From assembly GCA_041594335.1 (NCBI GenBank), contig JBFHML010000007.1:1-62348 (forward strand): 62,348 nucleotides of DNA. Direction: 5' to 3'. This document shows positions 41,948 to 49,736 of this stretch, piece by piece. Each line of letters begins with the position of its first letter. The stretch's first letter is position 1. The stretch comes from JAGPUQ01 sp041594335 (lineage in GTDB: Bacteria > Pseudomonadota > Gammaproteobacteria > Pseudomonadales > Porticoccaceae). Both the position numbers and the translations under genes were made by a program. Below the pieces are notes generated by a model. The model was not told where the DNA came from. It saw only the letters and a program-made list of their open reading frames with translations, and did no database searches.

Positions 41948-43285
41948 CTATGAGGGCTCCAGTCCGCGCATCAGTAATTCGACCTTGACACGGGATTCGC
42001 GGTATTCAGCCGCTGCGTTTGAGTCCGCGACAATGCCCCCACCACCCCAACAATGGATCTTGCCCGCTGCGGCCAGCAGTGTTCGGATACCGATGTTGCT
42101 GTCCATGCCGCCATCGGCGGAGAGGTAGAACACGGAGCCACAGTACAGTGCGCGGCCGACCGCTTCTAGTTCGGCGATCACTTCCATCGCCCGGCGTTTG
42201 GGTGCGCCGGTGACCGAGCCACCGGGAAAGCAGTGGAGCAGTAGATCGAGTGCGCTTTGGTCTGGCCGTAGGAGCCCCTGGATCGTACTCACGAGATGAT
42301 GCACGTTTGCAAAGCTCTCGAGCCGAAAGAGATCGGGTACCGAGATGGTGCCGGGGATACAGGATTTGCCCAGGTCATTGCGTAACAGGTCGACGATCAT
42401 GAGGTTTTCAGCGCGGTCCTTGGCGCTGCATCGCAGAGCTTCTGCCAGCGCCCGGTCTTCCGCCGGAGAGCGCCCGCGGGGCGCGGTGCCCTTGATCGGC
42501 CGTGTTTGGACACGGTTTTCGTGGACGTGCAAAAACTGTTCGGGAGACAGGCTCAGTACGGCGTGGTCAGGCCAGTCCAGAAAGGCACTGTAGGGCGAGG
42601 GCAGCAGGCGGCGGAGGTGGCGATAGGCACCCCAGGGATCCCCACTATAAGAGGCGCGGAAATGCTGCGCGTAGTTGACCTGATAGCAGTCGCCGGCTTT
42701 GAGGTAGGCGAGGATGCGCTCGATATCAGCGCAAAATCGGGCTGGGGAGATCGTGGCTTCGAAACCGCTGGTGAGCTGGAAATCCGGTGTGTGGTGTGCG
42801 TACACAGTGGGTGATCGCAGGCGAGCGCGAATGTCCTGCCGCAGTGTGCGAGAACAGTCTGGATGAAAGACCAACAGGGTGCGTGCCCTCTGGTGGTCGA
42901 TGATGGCGGCCCAGGAATAGCAACCGATGCGAAGTGTCGGCCAGGCGAGGGGGTCTGGGGGGCCGGGCGGTAGTCCCAGCAGCTCCGCGCCGGCGGAATA
43001 CGCCAGCCAGCCGATCAAGCCGCCGCGAAACGGCACTTCGGTTGTGTCCCGCGTTGCCGACCGCGACAACTCGGCGAGGCGCGCGCGCGCGCGTTGGAGG
43101 CCGGTCAGCGTCTCTCCGTGCGCTGCGGTCAGGAGTTCGTCCGGGGCAGCGCTGATGAGATCGTAGCGGCCGGAGGTGCAGGCCGGCCGGCCACTGTCTA
43201 GCCACACCGGCGCAGGCAGGTCGCGGATTGCCGCAAACAGGGCCTCTGCTGCAGGCGGGTGGGCGATCTCCTCTATTTCGATCAT
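41948..43285 (-). CDS. pabB: PabB, aminodeoxychorismate synthase component I
   Basis: PabB with the glutaminase PabA converts chorismate to 4-amino-4-deoxychorismate for folate synthesis. The 445-residue protein has the C-terminal chorismate-binding domain, with QVNYAQHFRA, the Pab-type PIKGTAPRG motif and the terminal GGSVTGAPKRRAMEVI and NIGIRTLL segments. The Lys in PIKGT forms a chorismate adduct and separates PabB from TrpE, which has Ala there. pabA and pabC are not nearby. Confidence 0.94.
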   Translation of the reverse strand: MIEIEEIAHPPAAEALFAAIRDLPAPVWLDSGRPACTSGRYDLISAAPDELLTAAHGETLTGLQRARARLAELSRSATRDTTEVPFRGGLIGWLAYSAGAELLGLPPGPPDPLAWPTLRIGCYSWAAIIDHQRARTLLVFHPDCSRTLRQDIRARLRSPTVYAHHTPDFQLTSGFEATISPARFCADIERILAYLKAGDCYQVNYAQHFRASYSGDPWGAYRHLRRLLPSPYSAFLDWPDHAVLSLSPEQFLHVHENRVQTRPIKGTAPRGRSPAEDRALAEALRCSAKDRAENLMIVDLLRNDLGKSCIPGTISVPDLFRLESFANVHHLVSTIQGLLRPDQSALDLLLHCFPGGSVTGAPKRRAMEVIAELEAVGRALYCGSVFYLSADGGMDSNIGIRTLLAAAGKIHCWGGGGIVADSNAAAEYRESRVKVELLMRGLEPS

Positions 43286-43392
43286 GGTGCGCCCGGAAAA
43301 GCGCGAAGCCTAGCGGTACAAGGCCCAACTGGCAACGCGGAAGAATCTGTCGCCCTTATACTAGACGCCCCCAATGGTAGTGAGGCAAACCA

Positions 43393-43887
43393 ATGACTCA
43401 AACACCGCGCGATGTAACGCCCGATCTCTGTGACGACAACGCCGATCTCCAAGTGCTGGAACCGATGCTTTCCGGTTACGGCGGGCGGGCGGTCTTCGGC
43501 GGCGAGATCGTCACCGTGAAATGTTTCGAGGACAATTCGTTCGTGAAGGAACAACTTGGCAAGCCGGGCGGTGGCAAGGTGTTAGTCGTGGACGGCGGTG
43601 GGTCGCTGCGCCGCGCGCTGCTCGGCGATCTGATCGCTGCTAGCGCAGTGAACAATGGCTGGGAAGGCGTGATTCTCTACGGGTGCGTTCGCGACGTCTG
43701 CCAACTGGCCGAGATGGATCTGGGTGTACAGGCATTGGCGGCGATTCCGCTGAAGACCGAGCGTAGAGGCGTGGGGGAGCTGAATGTGCCTGTCAGTTTC
43801 GGGGGGGTGACTTTCCGGCCGGGTGATTACGTCTATGCTGACGACAACGGCGTGGTGGTTTCGCCCCGAGTGCTCGCCTTGTCTTGA
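43393..43887 (+). CDS. rraA: RraA-family protein
   Basis: RraA binds RNase E and inhibits its activity in E. coli; the same fold also occurs in HMG/CHA aldolases. The 164-residue product has DLCDDNADLQVLEPML near the start, GGGSLRRALLGDLIA and GVRDV-like YGCVRDVCQLAEMDLGVQAL, as expected for RraA. A TATACT element at 43357-43362 may be its -10. It is convergent with aceA, sharing a terminator. Confidence 0.92.
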   Translation: MTQTPRDVTPDLCDDNADLQVLEPMLSGYGGRAVFGGEIVTVKCFEDNSFVKEQLGKPGGGKVLVVDGGGSLRRALLGDLIAASAVNNGWEGVILYGCVRDVCQLAEMDLGVQALAAIPLKTERRGVGELNVPVSFGGVTFRPGDYVYADDNGVVVSPRVLALS

Positions 43888-43908
43888 TTTGTTTCGGGTT
43901 CCGCTATC

Positions 43909-43938
43909 GCAAAAAGCCGCCCGAAGGCGGCTTTTTGC
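43909..43938. terminator. Bidirectional intrinsic terminator between rraA and aceA
   Basis: A 13-bp perfect stem (GCAAAAAGCCGCC / GGCGGCTTTTTGC) with a CGAA tetraloop gives a T-rich 3' arm in both directions. It serves rraA (plus) and aceA (minus). Confidence 0.9.
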
Positions 43939-43961
43939 GGTGTAGGTTCCGCGATCCCGGA

Positions 43962-45299
43962 TCAGTGGAACTGATCTTCCTCGGTGGAACCGGTCAGCGC
44001 GGTGACGGAAGACGCCCCCCCCTGGATTACGGTGGTCATGTCGTCGAAATACCCGGTTCCGACTTCTTGCTGGTGCGCGACGAACGTGTAGCCTTTCTCG
44101 CGCGCGGAAAATTCCGGCTCCTGAACCATTTCTACGTAGGCCTTCATGTCCTCGCGGGCATAGGAGTAGGCCAATTCGAACATGTTGTACCACATGTTGT
44201 GGATGCCGGCCAAAGTGATGAACTGGAATTTGTAGCCCATCGCGGAGAGTTCCCGCTGGAACTTGGCGATGGTGGCGTCGTCGAGGTTCTTTTTCCAGTT
44301 GAACGACGGCGAGCAGTTGTAGCTCAACAATTGGTCCGGGTATTGCCCCTTGATGGCTTCGGCAAACTTCTTCGCTTCGTCCAGATCCGGCGTCGCCGTT
44401 TCACACCACAGCAGATCGGCGTAGGGTGCATAGGCCAAGCCGCGGGAAATGGCTTGATCGATCCCGGCCTTGACGCGGTAGAAACCTTCCGCGGTGCGCT
44501 CCCCGGTCAGGAAGGGACGGTCGTTGTCATCGACGTCGTTGGTCAGCAGGTCGGCCGCATTGGCGTCGGTGCGTGCCAGCACGATGGTCGGTACATCGGC
44601 GACGTCAGCCGCCAGACGAGCGGCGACCAGCTTCTGAATGGCTTCCTGGGTGGGCACCAGTACCTTGCCGCCCATATGGCCGCATTTTTTTACTGAAGCC
44701 AGTTGGTCTTCGAAATGTACGCCCGCAGCGCCGGCCTCGATCATGCCTCGCATGAGTTCATAGGCATTGAGCACCCCGCCGAAACCCGCCTCGGCATCGG
44801 CGACAATGGGCAGGAAGTAATCGACGTAATCGGCATCGCCAGGGTTCTTTCCCGCTTTCCATTGGATCTGGTCGGCGCGCCGGAACGAGTTGTTGATGCG
44901 CCGTACGACCGCAGGCACCGAATCGGCAGGGTACAAGGATTGATCCGGGTACATGGTGGAGGCGTTGTTATTGTCCGCGGCCACCTGCCAGCCGGAAAGA
45001 TAAATCGCCTGGATGCCTGCCTTGGCTTGCTGAACTGCCTGGCCGCCGGTGAGCGCGCCCATCGCGTTGACGAAATCTTTTTCCGGGCGGAACGCTGGCT
45101 TGGCGCCCTGGGTGATCAGCTGCCAGAGTTTCTCTGCGCCACGGCGCGCGATGGTGTTTTCGACCTTGACGGAGCCGCGGAGGCGAACGACGTCTTCGGC
45201 ACTGTAGGTACGCTTGACGCCCTTCCAACGGGGATTGGTGGACCAGTCTTCCTGAATTCGAGCGATCTCGGCCGCACGGTCGTAGTTGCCGATGGTCAT
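43962..45299 (-). CDS. aceA: AceA, isocitrate lyase
   Basis: AceA splits isocitrate into glyoxylate and succinate, the first glyoxylate-shunt step needed for growth on acetate or fatty acids. The 445-residue protein has the catalytic KKCGH at 204-208, the Mg site VADAEAGFGG and the terminal region QFHFITLAGIH-like QFITLAGIHNMWYNMF. Length is close to E. coli AceA (434). It is divergent from the LysR gene and has its own promoter in the shared region. Confidence 0.97.
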   Translation of the reverse strand: MTIGNYDRAAEIARIQEDWSTNPRWKGVKRTYSAEDVVRLRGSVKVENTIARRGAEKLWQLITQGAKPAFRPEKDFVNAMGALTGGQAVQQAKAGIQAIYLSGWQVAADNNNASTMYPDQSLYPADSVPAVVRRINNSFRRADQIQWKAGKNPGDADYVDYFLPIVADAEAGFGGVLNAYELMRGMIEAGAAGVHFEDQLASVKKCGHMGGKVLVPTQEAIQKLVAARLAADVADVPTIVLARTDANAADLLTNDVDDNDRPFLTGERTAEGFYRVKAGIDQAISRGLAYAPYADLLWCETATPDLDEAKKFAEAIKGQYPDQLLSYNCSPSFNWKKNLDDATIAKFQRELSAMGYKFQFITLAGIHNMWYNMFELAYSYAREDMKAYVEMVQEPEFSAREKGYTFVAHQQEVGTGYFDDMTTVIQGGASSVTALTGSTEEDQFH

Positions 45300-45343
45300 G
45301 GTGTGGGACTCCTTTGAGCAAGCTTGGATGGGAGAGGTTGCGC

Positions 45344-45373
45344 ATTGTATTTTTTGTGCGATGATTCCGCCAA
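45344..45373 (-). promoter_or_regulatory. Putative promoter of aceA
   Basis: On the minus strand, TTGGCG (45373-45368), an 18-bp spacer and TACAAT (45349-45344, five of six consensus) precede aceA by 45 bp. An AT-rich motif repeated near lysR and glcB overlaps the spacer. Confidence 0.5.
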
Positions 45374-45416
45374 TTTATCGCTTTTATCTTCATTATTTTT
45401 TGTATGAATATCGGTA
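45346..45416. promoter_or_regulatory. aceA-lysR divergent control region with repeated T-tract motif
   Basis: The segment contains two copies of a motif of the form ATTTTTTGT(G/A)nnAT: at 45349-45362 and at 45394-45408, the second running into the lysR start codon. A third, longer T-tract copy lies upstream of glcB (46347-46362). The shared sequence may be the target of the LysR protein, as LysR regulators commonly bind beside their own gene. Confidence 0.35.
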
Positions 45417-46345
45417 GGGTCGACCTGAATTTGCTGGTGTATCTGGATGTACTGCTGCGGGAGCGCAATGTCACCCGGGCTGCGCAGTTGCTGGGTATCA
45501 CCCAGCCGGCGATGAGTAATGGGCTGCGGCGACTGCGCGACCTATTCGGCGACCCGCTGTTGATCCGCACCAGCGGTGGGATGGCACCGACGGATCGCGC
45601 CCTGATACTACAACCCCAGGTCCGCGATATTCTCGCCAGCATTGAGCAGGCGGTCCAACCCCAGGCGGAATTCGATGCCGCCTCAGCCAGTCGGGTATTC
45701 CGCATCATGGCCAGCGATTACGCGGAATCGACATTGATTCCCCAGCTGTTGACAGAACTGGCGGTGGAGGCGCCGGGCATCACCTTGGATATCCTCAATC
45801 CCAGTGACGTTGCGTTGCACGATGTAGAGCAGGGGCGGGTAGACATGTTACTCAATCGCTTTGACGACATGCCGCAGTCCTTTCACCAAGTGACCCTGTG
45901 GGAAGATGGTTTTTCCTGCCTGTTACGGCGGGATCATTGCGCGTTGCGCGATTTTGGCCTCGAGCGGTATCTGGCCGGTCGTCATGTCTGGGTCAGTAAG
46001 ACCGGAATGGGGGTAGGTGTGGGTATGAACCCGCACGATGATCAACGCCTGGGTTGGGTTGACGAGGCGCTGGCGCGTCTGGGGCGCCGCCGGCACATCG
46101 CGGTATTTACCCGGCATTATCAAGTGGCCGCGTTGTTGGCCCGCCAGCCTGACCTGATCGTGACCATTCCCAGTCGGTTGGCGGCCTTGTTGCGCGACAG
46201 TGCGGCGGTAGCCATTGTGCCGCCACCGTTCGAGATCCCACGATTTGAGCTCAAAATGGCCTGGAGTCCGCTGCTGCAGAATAATCCAGCGCACCGCTGG
46301 ATGCGGCGGCGGATTCAGCAGGTAGCGCAAGGCAATCCGGACTGA
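45404..46345 (+). CDS. LysR-family regulator, probably of the glyoxylate shunt genes
   Basis: The 313-residue protein has a LysR helix-turn-helix (VDLNLLVYLDVLLRERNVTRAAQLLGITQPAMS, residues 5-37) and a periplasmic-binding-like effector domain. The first conserved segment fits the NodD/LeuO-like subgroup. It sits between divergent aceA and co-directional glcB, so it likely controls one or both. In many bacteria the shunt is controlled by IclR, GlxR or RamB instead. The effector is unknown. Confidence 0.9.
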   Translation: MNIGRVDLNLLVYLDVLLRERNVTRAAQLLGITQPAMSNGLRRLRDLFGDPLLIRTSGGMAPTDRALILQPQVRDILASIEQAVQPQAEFDAASASRVFRIMASDYAESTLIPQLLTELAVEAPGITLDILNPSDVALHDVEQGRVDMLLNRFDDMPQSFHQVTLWEDGFSCLLRRDHCALRDFGLERYLAGRHVWVSKTGMGVGVGMNPHDDQRLGWVDEALARLGRRRHIAVFTRHYQVAALLARQPDLIVTIPSRLAALLRDSAAVAIVPPPFEIPRFELKMAWSPLLQNNPAHRWMRRRIQQVAQGNPD

Positions 46346-46353
46346 CATTTTTT

Positions 46354-46382
46354 TTGTGAATACCGAAAATAAAAACTATAAA
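46354..46382 (+). promoter_or_regulatory. Putative promoter of glcB
   Basis: TTGTGA (46354-46359, four of six consensus), a 17-bp spacer and TATAAA (46377-46382, five of six) lie 78 bp before glcB. The -35 overlaps the T-tract motif shared with the aceA-lysR region. A second -10-like TACAAT is at 46407-46412. Confidence 0.5.
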
Positions 46383-46460
46383 TTCGATAAATTTTGAGGG
46401 CGAGACTACAATTTCCGTCCAATGTCACCGACGGTTTGTGATCGAGCGAGGAGGACAGTT

Positions 46461-48653
46461 ATGACCGACGGCAATCGTACCGACAGGGTCCAGATCGGTG
46501 GTCTGCGCGTGGCGCGGGTGCTCGAGACGTTGATGCGTACTGAAGTGTTACCGCCCTTGAAGATCGAGCCCGAGTCCTTTTGGACTGGTTTTGAGGCACT
46601 GCTCGCGGAGTTCGCGCCCGAGAACGCCCGTCTACTCGAAGTGCGTGATGATTTGCAGACGCGAATCGATCACTGGCACCGTCAACACGCGGGGCAGCCC
46701 CATGACCCGGTGGCCTACGAAAGCTTCCTGCGCGAGATCGGGTATCTACTGCCGGAAGGCGAGGACTTTGAGATCACCACGGACGGCGTCGACCCCGAAG
46801 TTGCGCGCATCGCCGGGCCACAGCTGGTGGTCCCCATTACCAACGCGCGCTATGCGCTGAACGCCGCCAATGCACGCTGGGGCAGTCTCTACGACGCACT
46901 TTATGGTAACGATGTCATCCCAGAAAACGACGGTGCCGAGCGCGGCCCCGGATATAACCCGGTGCGCGGCGCGCGCGTCATCGCCTATGCGCGCGCGTTC
47001 CTTGATGCCAGTGCGCCCCTTGCCGAGGGTAGCCATGCCGACGCGGTAGCCTACCGCATCGTCGACGGCCAGTTACAGGTGACCTTGAAGGCCGGTGACC
47101 GTGTCGGTCTGCAGGATCCCACGCAGTGCGTAGGTTTTCAGGGAACCCCGGAAAATCCAGAAGCAATCTTGCTGAAAAACAATGGATTGCATATAGAAAT
47201 TCAGATGGATTCTCAGCATTATGTGGGTCGTGACGATCCGGCACATATCAAGGACCTCTACCTCGAAAGTGCGATCACCACGATTCAGGATTGCGAAGAC
47301 TCGGTCGCGGCGGTAGACGCCGAAGACAAATGCTTGGCCTACCGCAACTGGCTGGGCTTGATTCGTGGCGATCTGCAGGAATCGTTTCACAAGGGTGATC
47401 AGGTGCTGCGCCGTACCCTCAATCCAGATCGCGAGTACCTCGGACTCGATGGCGCGCCGGTCACGCTTCCGGGTCGCAGCCTGTTGCTGGTACGCAATGT
47501 GGGGCACCTGATGACCACCGATGCGGTCCTCGACGCCCGGGGCCAAGCCGTGCCCGAGGGTATCCTCGACGCTGTGGTGACCGCAGCCATTGCCGCGCAC
47601 GACTTGCGTGGGCTGGGGCATTTTCGCAACTCCCGCACCGGCAGCGTCTATATCGTTAAGCCCAAGATGCACGGTCCCGATGAAGTTGCGTTCACCGTGC
47701 GGCTATTCGCGGCAGTCGAGACCTTGCTCGACCTACCGCCACGGAGCCTCAAGATCGGCATCATGGATGAGGAACGGCGCACGACCGTCAATTTGAAAGA
47801 GTGCATTCGTCGCGCTGCAGACCGGGTGATCTTCATTAATACCGGTTTTCTGGACCGCACTGGCGATGAAATTCATACCAGCATGGAAGCCGGGGCAATG
47901 GTGCCCAAAGGGGACATGAAACAGCAGCCCTGGATTCAGGCCTATGAAGACTGGAACGTCGATATCGGGCTCGCCTGTGGACTCGCCGGTCGCGCCCAGA
48001 TTGGCAAGGGGATGTGGGCGATGCCTGACCGCATGGCGGACATGATGACCGCGAAGATCGACCACCCCCGCGCTGGTGCCAGCTGTGCCTGGGTACCCTC
48101 GCCGACAGCAGCCACGCTACATGTGATGCACTATCACCAGGTGAACGTGGCAGCTCGCCAGGCGGAACTGGCGGGGCGCCGTCGGGCGCGCTTGGCGGAT
48201 ATCCTCACCGTTCCGCTGCTCGGGGAGCGTAGGCTGAGCCCAGAGGAAGTGCAGCGCGAGCTGGAAAATAACGCCCAGGGCATCCTCGGCTATGTAGTGC
48301 GCTGGATCGACCAGGGCGTGGGTTGTTCCAAAGTGCCGGATCTCAATGACATTGGTCTGATGGAAGACCGGGCGACCTTGCGCATCTCCAGCCAGCACAT
48401 CGCCAACTGGCTGCGCCACGGTATCTGTTCCCAGGAGCAGGTGTTGGCCACGCTGCAGAAAATGGCCGCGGTCGTCGATCGTCAGAACGCCGCCGACCCG
48501 CTATACCAGCCGATGGCCGCGGACTTCGAGGCCAGTATTGCTTTTCAGGCAGCCTGCGACCTGGTGTTCAAGGGTTGTGAGCAGCCGAGTGGTTATACGG
48601 AGCCGGTGCTGCATGCCAGACGGTGCGAAGCCAAGGCGCGGTTGGTGGGTTGA
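46461..48653 (+). CDS. glcB: GlcB, malate synthase G
   Basis: GlcB condenses glyoxylate with acetyl-CoA to malate, completing the glyoxylate shunt. The ATG at 46461 (GAGGAGGA ribosome site) gives 730 residues, close to the 723 of the E. coli G isoform; the A isoform is about 530. The segments NVGHLMTTDAVLD, GIMDEERRTTVNLKECI (with the catalytic acidic residue region) and FLDRTGDEIHTSMEAG are conserved. An ATG at 46422 lies further upstream without similarity. Confidence 0.97.
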   Translation: MTDGNRTDRVQIGGLRVARVLETLMRTEVLPPLKIEPESFWTGFEALLAEFAPENARLLEVRDDLQTRIDHWHRQHAGQPHDPVAYESFLREIGYLLPEGEDFEITTDGVDPEVARIAGPQLVVPITNARYALNAANARWGSLYDALYGNDVIPENDGAERGPGYNPVRGARVIAYARAFLDASAPLAEGSHADAVAYRIVDGQLQVTLKAGDRVGLQDPTQCVGFQGTPENPEAILLKNNGLHIEIQMDSQHYVGRDDPAHIKDLYLESAITTIQDCEDSVAAVDAEDKCLAYRNWLGLIRGDLQESFHKGDQVLRRTLNPDREYLGLDGAPVTLPGRSLLLVRNVGHLMTTDAVLDARGQAVPEGILDAVVTAAIAAHDLRGLGHFRNSRTGSVYIVKPKMHGPDEVAFTVRLFAAVETLLDLPPRSLKIGIMDEERRTTVNLKECIRRAADRVIFINTGFLDRTGDEIHTSMEAGAMVPKGDMKQQPWIQAYEDWNVDIGLACGLAGRAQIGKGMWAMPDRMADMMTAKIDHPRAGASCAWVPSPTAATLHVMHYHQVNVAARQAELAGRRRARLADILTVPLLGERRLSPEEVQRELENNAQGILGYVVRWIDQGVGCSKVPDLNDIGLMEDRATLRISSQHIANWLRHGICSQEQVLATLQKMAAVVDRQNAADPLYQPMAADFEASIAFQAACDLVFKGCEQPSGYTEPVLHARRCEAKARLVG

Positions 48654-48668
48654 GCTCCGTCTGGTGGC

Positions 48669-49673
48669 TTAGAGGGCGAGCGTGCGCAGCTCGACGATCG
48701 GCTGGCTTTGGTGCCAGAGGTCGTCGAGCCTCTCGGTCAGCTGGCGCGCCATGCGCGGTGCATAGCCAATGGCGTAGCCGGCTTTGGGACGACCGTCCCG
48801 CCAACACAGTAGGCCGTTGCTGTCGGTGACCAGACATTCTTCTTCTGGGTCCGGGCTGCCGGGGGCCAGTTGGCGGAGACGGATCAGGCTAGGGAGGCGC
48901 CGGGCCAGTGTTATCAGCCGGTGGCTGCCTTGGATCAAGGGTTGGATGTTGCTGCCAAGCAGTATCCGGATTTCCGCCGGGGGATGGTTGGTGGCCAGAG
49001 CCAGTAGGGCGTTGCGAATGTCCTCGTTGTCGTACACTTCGGTGTCCAGACGTGCGCTGAGGAGGTAGATCCGGCGCAGTGCCGCGGCGATCAGTGCCAC
49101 CATGTTTGCCGATAGCGCCGCCGGACCGTCCAGTGGGCGGCGAACCCGATCCTCCGGACTCGCCCGTGGGGGTGCGCGGTGTTGCGCGGGGCGCAAATGA
49201 GTCAGATCGTAGACCATGTGCCGGTGGGGTAAGTCGGATCGTCCCAACGCTTCGCCTGCGTTCACAAAACCCAAGCCTTCGTAGAAGTCCGCCGTCGCAT
49301 CAGACGCGTGTACATACAACCGGTCCAGCCCCTGGTCGAGGGCCTCGTGGATCACCCGCCGCACCAGGGCTCCGCCGATGCCTCGCCGGCGATGCGTCGG
49401 CAGCACCGCGAGTTGGCTCAGGCGATCATTGAGCAGGCGCACCCCCGCCACCGGCTCGCCGGCCTCGGTGATTGCCAGCCAGTGGCGAGCGCGACCATCG
49501 GTGTCGGGATCGGCGAAGGCGATGGCTTCGTCGCGTCCCTGTTCGGTGGCGAATGCCGCCCGGCGGATTCTGCACAGTGGCTCGGCGGCCGTTGTCCAGG
49601 GAACAAGGCGAATCTGGACCGGGTGGTAATCCAAGCTTTCCAATGCGGATTCCCAGGGTTTTTCCCCGAGCAT
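48669..49673 (-). CDS. GNAT N-acetyltransferase with an extra C-terminal domain
   Basis: The N-terminal 150 residues form a GNAT domain: FATEQGRDEAIAF resembles the ElaA/YjcF-like group, and LAVLPTHRRRGIGGALVRRV is the acetyl-CoA site. The C-terminal 170 residues (from about 185) resemble a domain annotated DUF7931, with LLSARLDTEVYDNEDIRNAL and IRILLGSNIQPLIQGSHRLI. The ATG at 49673 was chosen because the longer frame (to 49745) overlaps the divergent ggt gene; no clear ribosome site supports either. Total length is 334. The acceptor is unknown. Confidence 0.82.
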   Translation of the reverse strand: MLGEKPWESALESLDYHPVQIRLVPWTTAAEPLCRIRRAAFATEQGRDEAIAFADPDTDGRARHWLAITEAGEPVAGVRLLNDRLSQLAVLPTHRRRGIGGALVRRVIHEALDQGLDRLYVHASDATADFYEGLGFVNAGEALGRSDLPHRHMVYDLTHLRPAQHRAPPRASPEDRVRRPLDGPAALSANMVALIAAALRRIYLLSARLDTEVYDNEDIRNALLALATNHPPAEIRILLGSNIQPLIQGSHRLITLARRLPSLIRLRQLAPGSPDPEEECLVTDSNGLLCWRDGRPKAGYAIGYAPRMARQLTERLDDLWHQSQPIVELRTLAL

Positions 49674-49736
49674 AGCAGCAGGGGGAAAGACCGGGGATAG
49701 AATGGCCGCACAGTTTTGGCCCAGCGGAGGTCGATG

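Noticed and set aside
42927..43328. Several overlapping frames opposite the pabB 5' end
   Set aside because: They are Arg/Ala-rich shadow frames in GC-rich sequence with no motifs.
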